Assembly (NCBI GenBank): GCA_022759165.1
Contig: JAEMPT010000040.1
Coordinates: 1-7,786 of the forward strand
Reading direction: 5' to 3'
Length of the DNA: 7,786 nucleotides
DNA from: Thermoprotei archaeon
Lineage (GTDB): Archaea > Thermoproteota > Thermoprotei_A > Sulfolobales > Fervidicoccaceae
This document shows positions 4,761 to 7,786 of the stretch, piece after piece. A program made the translations under genes and the position numbers. Under the pieces are notes generated by a model. The model did no database searches, had not been told where the DNA came from, and worked only from the letters and a program-made list of their open reading frames with translations. Each line of letters begins with the position of its first letter. The first letter of the stretch is position 1.

Positions 4761-6088
4761 ATAAGCTAATCATAGGATTGGACGGATACGATTCAAATTT
4801 TTCTGGCTGCACGACGCACTTCACTCTTTTTTTCCTGCACTACTTAAAGAAATCGTTGAAACAATTTAGGCTAATTGGTGATCCCCTTCTAGTAAGGCTC
4901 AACCCAAACATACCATTCAAGACGAGAGGTAATGCTTCTGTATCAGTCATGCTAGAGGGCAACTTGAGTTACGAAGACGTGCTTAGGGCTGCAGATGAAG
5001 CATCTATGATCTATTCGTTTGAAAAAAAAGGAACAATCGCAGTAGCAATGTTGGACTATGTAAGCGACGAGAAGAAGAGAAGGGTTCTATCTGATTTCTA
5101 TCGTAAAAGCGTAACTGACTTCGTTCCGCATAAATTAGCTGAGGAAATAGCTGAAGAGGTTGGAGTAGCAGTCGAAGGGTATAAAAGTCTAGTTGGGGCG
5201 TTGGCTTCCATAGGTTACGCTTTTTCCGGAGATGATTCTACCTTTGAGCTCCTCGCTTATAGAGATCCGAGAAATATGGGAGAGAGATCTGTAGATAGGG
5301 AGTATGTTGCGAGGGAGCTTCTCGCCTATGAGTCGCTATTCAACAACGTAGGCAAGAAGAAAAACAGATTAGTTGCTATCCCGCGTGGCCCAGATCCGGT
5401 GCTCATCGGAATTAGAGGAATAGATAAAAGAGATCTCCTGAAGGCTTTCGCGAAGATATCTCCTCATATGGAGAAATCGTCTTCGTGGTGCGTTTTCAGG
5501 AGCAACCAACATACCGATCCGCACGCTGTTCCTCGTAAGATTGGAGAGCTTAGGGTATACAGGATGGGGGTGATAGAAGGGGTTGTGGTAGGGAAACCCG
5601 TTATAAAAAAGGGCGGGCATGCTTTTTTGAGGATCAAAGATGCTAGCGGAGATATTGAAGTCGCATTCTATAAGGAAACTAATCCGATGAATGTTGTAGC
5701 TTCAAAGCTGATCTCTGGGGATGTCCTAAGAGTGCTTGGAGGGGCCGTAGACGGGAAGGGCGACGAAGCTATGATTTTTGAAGCTGAGAAGCTCTGGGTC
5801 CTGCGTGCACCCGACTTAGAAGTTAAACTTAATCCCAAATGCCCAAAATGCGGTGCTAGGATGGAGAGTGCGGGGAAAGAGAAGGGGTTTAAGTGTCCTA
5901 AGTGTGGATACAGATTCAGGGGGAAGTTAGAAAAGGAAACGATCTTTCTGAAGAGAGAACTACCTAGTGGACCAATTTCTCCGCTAGAAGGCAGGCTTAG
6001 GCATATCGTGAAGCCTCCGGAGCTTGATGGAAGACCTCTCCCGAGAGTAAATTTCACGGTAACTGAAGAACCAGCCTGCTTCTTTTAA
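4757..6088 (+). CDS. tiaS: TiaS, tRNA(Ile2) 2-agmatinylcytidine synthetase
   Basis: A 443-residue enzyme that uses ATP and agmatine to convert C34 of tRNA-Ile2(CAU) to agmatidine, so the tRNA reads AUA as Ile and not AUG. The domains are in the family order: an N-terminal GLDGYDSNFSGCTTHFT, the kinase-like C34 domain with RGNASVSV (57-64), the catalytic core through LIGIRGID and WCVFRSNQHTD (244-254), an OB-fold (about 265-350), and a zinc ribbon with CPKC (362-365) and CPKC (380-383). In other TiaS proteins the first motif is GIDDTDS; here the second Asp and Thr are Gly and Tyr while the other Asp residues remain. It starts at GTG 4757 inside the RAM gene's stop (GTGA overlap), with GGAG 11 bases upstream. 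A full-length, apparently working gene. Confidence 0.96.
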   Translation: MNKLIIGLDGYDSNFSGCTTHFTLFFLHYLKKSLKQFRLIGDPLLVRLNPNIPFKTRGNASVSVMLEGNLSYEDVLRAADEASMIYSFEKKGTIAVAMLDYVSDEKKRRVLSDFYRKSVTDFVPHKLAEEIAEEVGVAVEGYKSLVGALASIGYAFSGDDSTFELLAYRDPRNMGERSVDREYVARELLAYESLFNNVGKKKNRLVAIPRGPDPVLIGIRGIDKRDLLKAFAKISPHMEKSSSWCVFRSNQHTDPHAVPRKIGELRVYRMGVIEGVVVGKPVIKKGGHAFLRIKDASGDIEVAFYKETNPMNVVASKLISGDVLRVLGGAVDGKGDEAMIFEAEKLWVLRAPDLEVKLNPKCPKCGARMESAGKEKGFKCPKCGYRFRGKLEKETIFLKRELPSGPISPLEGRLRHIVKPPELDGRPLPRVNFTVTEEPACFF

Positions 6089-6102
6089 CCAACGCGTTAG
6101 AG

Positions 6103-6109
6103 TTATAAA
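6103..6109 (+). promoter_or_regulatory. TATA box of the rps17e operon
   Basis: TTATAAA, centred about 48 bp before the ATG at 6154, predicts a start near 6132 and a leader of about 20 bases holding the SD GAGGT (6141-6145), 8 bases before the ATG. Confidence 0.65.
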
Positions 6110-6153
6110 CCTATCATCTTCAATCCTTATAGTTGCAAAAGAGGTAAGCTAGA

Positions 6154-6360
6154 ATGGGCAAAGTAAGGACAGCAATGGTTAAGAGAACTGCCAGGAAGCT
6201 GCTATCCATGTACCCCACTTTATTCAACGAAAGCTTTGAAAGCAACAAGCAAGTTGTAAGGAAGCTTGTAGACGTGCAAAGCAAAAGGGTTCAGAACCGA
6301 ATCGCTGGCTACATTACTAGGCTAGTAAAAATAAATAAAAAGAGAAGTGCAGCCGCTTGA
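6154..6360 (+). CDS. rps17e: 30S ribosomal protein eS17
   Basis: A 68-residue basic protein of the eS17 family, found in archaeal and eukaryotic small ribosomal subunits and absent from bacteria. Conserved stretches are MGKVRT at the N terminus, VKRTARKLL, YPTLFNESFESNKQVV and the RVQNRIAGYITRL helix, with a short basic tail. The length is typical for archaea. It has a good TATA box and SD, so it is the first gene of an operon with the ubiquitin-like protein, the phosphoribosyltransferase and the Cgi121-like gene. It is the clearest single sign that the DNA is archaeal. Confidence 0.97.
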   Translation: MGKVRTAMVKRTARKLLSMYPTLFNESFESNKQVVRKLVDVQSKRVQNRIAGYITRLVKINKKRSAAA

Positions 6361-6366
6361 AGTGCT

Positions 6367-6372
6367 CGGGTG
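6367..6372 (+). promoter_or_regulatory. Ribosome-binding site suggesting a TTG start for the ubiquitin-like gene
   Basis: CGGGTG ends 7 bases before the TTG at 6380. GTG codons at 6347 and 6362 are in frame but lack a well-placed site, and the TTG puts the start directly before the first beta strand expected for the family. Confidence 0.4.
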
Positions 6373-6379
6373 CTCGTTT

Positions 6380-6634
6380 TTGCCCAAGATCCAATTTGTG
6401 GGGCACCTGAAGGAGGTTTTTGGTAGCGATTTTATCGAGGTAAAGGCAGAGAGGTTAAGCGAAGCCCTGAAGGATTTGTCATTTAAGGTGACGGATTTCT
6501 TGGACTTAGACGGGAAACCCAGCGGAAAGTATATATTTCTTATAAATGGAGCAGATTCATCTCTATATGGAGATGACCCCTACATTAATGAGGGCGATGT
6601 CGTAACGATTGTCCCAATAAGCCATGGGGGATAG
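6380..6634 (+). CDS. MoaD/ThiS/SAMP-like ubiquitin-fold protein with C-terminal Gly-Gly
   Basis: A small beta-grasp protein of 84 residues from the TTG at 6380. Features are the first strand KIQFVGHLKEVFG, helix RLSEALKDL, a central KYIFLINGADSSL strand pair, EGDVVTIVPI and the terminal HGG. A Gly-Gly end is the site that E1-like UbaA/MoeB adenylates. Such proteins carry sulfur for molybdopterin or tRNA thiolation, or are joined to target lysines as SAMPs. Which role applies here cannot be told; no E1-like gene is in the window. Upstream GTG starts at 6347 or 6362 would add 11 or 6 residues, the former overlapping rps17e. The fold and ending are clear; the start is uncertain. Confidence 0.85.
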   Translation: MPKIQFVGHLKEVFGSDFIEVKAERLSEALKDLSFKVTDFLDLDGKPSGKYIFLINGADSSLYGDDPYINEGDVVTIVPISHGG

Positions 6635-6637
6635 ATT

Positions 6638-7273
6638 TTGTCTTTAGATAAGAACAGTGAGGGCGATAGATTTCTCACGTTGAGCTGGAAAGATATAGAA
6701 GAAGCGTCAATTTCCGTAGCGGAGAAAATAAGCGCTTCTGGCTTCACTCCACAGGTAATAATAGGTGTATTGAGAGGCGGCTGGATACCAGCTAGAATTC
6801 TGAGCGATTTGCTGAATTTGAGCGATGTGGGAGCGATAGAGATAAAGTTTTACAAGGGCATAGAAGAAAGAAGCGAGAGGCCTGTAATAACTCAACCTCT
6901 TGTTTGTGACGTGAAGGACAAAAGCGTTTTAATAGTTGACGATGTCGCGGACACGGGAAAGAGCCTTCAGGTAGCCTTGGGAGCAGTCAGCTTATATGGA
7001 CCTAAACAGATAAAGAGCGTCTCCCTTTATGTGAAGCCTTGGAGCGTAATAGTCCCAGACTTTTATTATGCTCAAACGGACAAATGGATCGTTTTTCCAT
7101 GGGAAAAAAGAGAGACTATACAAACCCTCGTCGAGGCGGAGTACAGGATAATAAGCAGAGCTTCTATAGACAGTGAGAAAGTTTCCAAGGACTTATCACA
7201 AAAACTGAAATTACCTCAAGAAGAAATCAGAAGAATATTGGAATTGATCTTCAAAGAGAAGAGAGCGCCATGA
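6638..7273 (+). CDS. Purine-type phosphoribosyltransferase (hypoxanthine/guanine/xanthine family)
   Basis: A 211-residue type I phosphoribosyltransferase, which joins a free base to PRPP. The PRPP-binding motif VLIVDDVADTGKSL (97-110) has the paired Asp and the Thr-Gly loop. VLRGGWIPARIL (44-55) is the pyrophosphate loop seen in archaeal and bacterial xanthine/guanine enzymes, and PDFYY with TDKWIVFPWE (140-156) forms the base-binding hood. A helical tail of about 45 residues follows (from about 165), rich in Glu and Lys, which may serve dimer contacts. It starts at TTG 6638, 3 bases after the ubiquitin-like stop, with a G-rich SD at 6626-6630. It overlaps the next gene by ATGA. Salvage of guanine, hypoxanthine or xanthine is inferred; the exact base is not visible. 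Confidence 0.9.
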   Translation: MSLDKNSEGDRFLTLSWKDIEEASISVAEKISASGFTPQVIIGVLRGGWIPARILSDLLNLSDVGAIEIKFYKGIEERSERPVITQPLVCDVKDKSVLIVDDVADTGKSLQVALGAVSLYGPKQIKSVSLYVKPWSVIVPDFYYAQTDKWIVFPWEKRETIQTLVEAEYRIISRASIDSEKVSKDLSQKLKLPQEEIRRILELIFKEKRAP

Positions 7274-7755
7274 ACCAAGCTCTCCAATGTGTAAACGTAC
7301 CAATATTTCCAAACATGAAGACGAGGCTTTTCTTTACGCTTTCATCTAAAAGGTTGAGTTTCTCTCCGAATGATACAGTTCTAGAGGCAGAGGCTCCTTC
7401 CTCGTTAATAGCTTCTTGCTCTCACGCGGCAAAAGCAGCCGAAGAAGCTGTTAGGGCTATTGCGACTGGAGATTCGCTCAGGAATATGAAGCTTGAGTTC
7501 CTGAGGAGACTTACTGCTAGGAGGCAGATAAAAGAGGTGGAAAGCATAATTGAAAAATCGAAGGACGACTTTTGCTATGCTTATGTTCATTCTGTTCGAA
7601 TAGAAACTGAAGTTAATCCATGCCATTATGGAGAACATGCTCTCGAATTGATCTTAGGAGACGCGCCTGAGCTTAAAGCGTTAGGAGTGGATGGGTTGCT
7701 TTCTGCCGTTGCACTAACGGCAATTGGCAGATGGATTGAGCATAGGCGTTTCTAA
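7270..7755 (+). CDS. Cgi121-like subunit of the KEOPS complex
   Basis: A 161-residue protein of the Cgi121 (TPRKB-type) family. KEOPS, with Kae1, Bud32, Pcc1 and Cgi121, makes t6A at position 37 of tRNAs reading ANN codons; Cgi121 binds Bud32 and the tRNA 3' end. The recognisable part is the helix pair after the first strands: SHAAKAAEEAVRAI (51-64), then the hallmark MKLEFLRRLTARRQIKEV (73-90; families show E-hydrophobic-hydrophobic-x-x-L-S/T-x-x-R-Q-I). The length fits. The N-terminal 35 residues and the tail GRWIEHRRF are unremarkable. The ATG overlaps the previous stop by four bases, so translation is coupled; GAGAAGAGAG precedes it. Overall similarity by eye is moderate, so this call is less sure than its neighbours. 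Confidence 0.75.
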   Translation: MNQALQCVNVPIFPNMKTRLFFTLSSKRLSFSPNDTVLEAEAPSSLIASCSHAAKAAEEAVRAIATGDSLRNMKLEFLRRLTARRQIKEVESIIEKSKDDFCYAYVHSVRIETEVNPCHYGEHALELILGDAPELKALGVDGLLSAVALTAIGRWIEHRRF

Positions 7756-7786
7756 AATTGAATTGCTAGCTATTGCTTGTTCTCCT
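7756..7786. other. Window end, no feature seen
   Basis: The last 31 bases follow the Cgi121-like stop and show no start codon with a ribosome-binding site, TATA element or hairpin. Confidence 0.5.

Noticed and set aside
5668..6057. 129-codon minus-strand frame within tiaS
   Set aside because: It is antisense to the OB-fold and zinc ribbon of tiaS, Ser/Pro-rich, and has no family features.
6347..6379. Longer N terminus of the ubiquitin-like protein from GTG 6347
   Set aside because: It would overlap rps17e without an SD and add residues before the family's first beta strand; kept only as an alternative.

Overview
The window is archaeal chromosomal DNA, probably from a thermophile. Archaeal markers are ribosomal protein eS17, TiaS, a Tsr3-family enzyme, beta-RFAP synthase (methanopterin pathway), a Cgi121-like KEOPS subunit, a tRNA intron with a bulge-helix-bulge splice site, and TATA boxes 25-30 bp ahead of starts. 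Protein-coding DNA is fairly AT-rich, but both tRNAs have almost purely G:C stems, which fits growth at high temperature. Intron-bearing tRNA and the gene mix suggest the Thermoproteota/TACK side, but the lineage cannot be fixed from this window.

Left part (1-2258), sparse: a possible C-terminal tail of an unknown gene on the + strand (1-129), a perfect 16-bp palindrome (159-174), mobB on the minus strand (219-758), a long stretch without a recognised gene (759-1135), an intron-containing tRNA-Met(CAU) on the minus strand (1136-1242), another gene-poor stretch (1243-1592), an unrecognised 122-residue protein (1593-1961), and tRNA-Ala(CGC) with an encoded CCA end (2103-2178).

Right part (2260-7755), tightly packed, all on the + strand, in three probable transcription units: (i) SagB-type nitroreductase, tsr3 and beta-RFAP synthase (2260-4434); (ii) a stand-alone Lrp/AsnC-type RAM-domain protein overlapping tiaS (4509-6088), with its own TATA box; (iii) rps17e, a MoaD/ThiS/SAMP-like ubiquitin-fold protein ending in Gly-Gly, a purine-type phosphoribosyltransferase and a Cgi121-like protein (6154-7755), also with its own TATA box.

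Two themes recur. One is translation: TiaS (C34 of tRNA-Ile2), Cgi121/KEOPS (t6A37), Tsr3 (rRNA acp modification), eS17 and two tRNAs. The other is pterin cofactors: beta-RFAP synthase for tetrahydromethanopterin, MobB for molybdopterin guanine dinucleotide, and a MoaD-like protein. I see no CRISPR array, transposase or clear mobile element. The most testable ideas are an operon-linked flavoenzyme beside the methanopterin gene, a RAM-domain sensor translationally coupled to tiaS, and a variant N-terminal Asp motif in TiaS.
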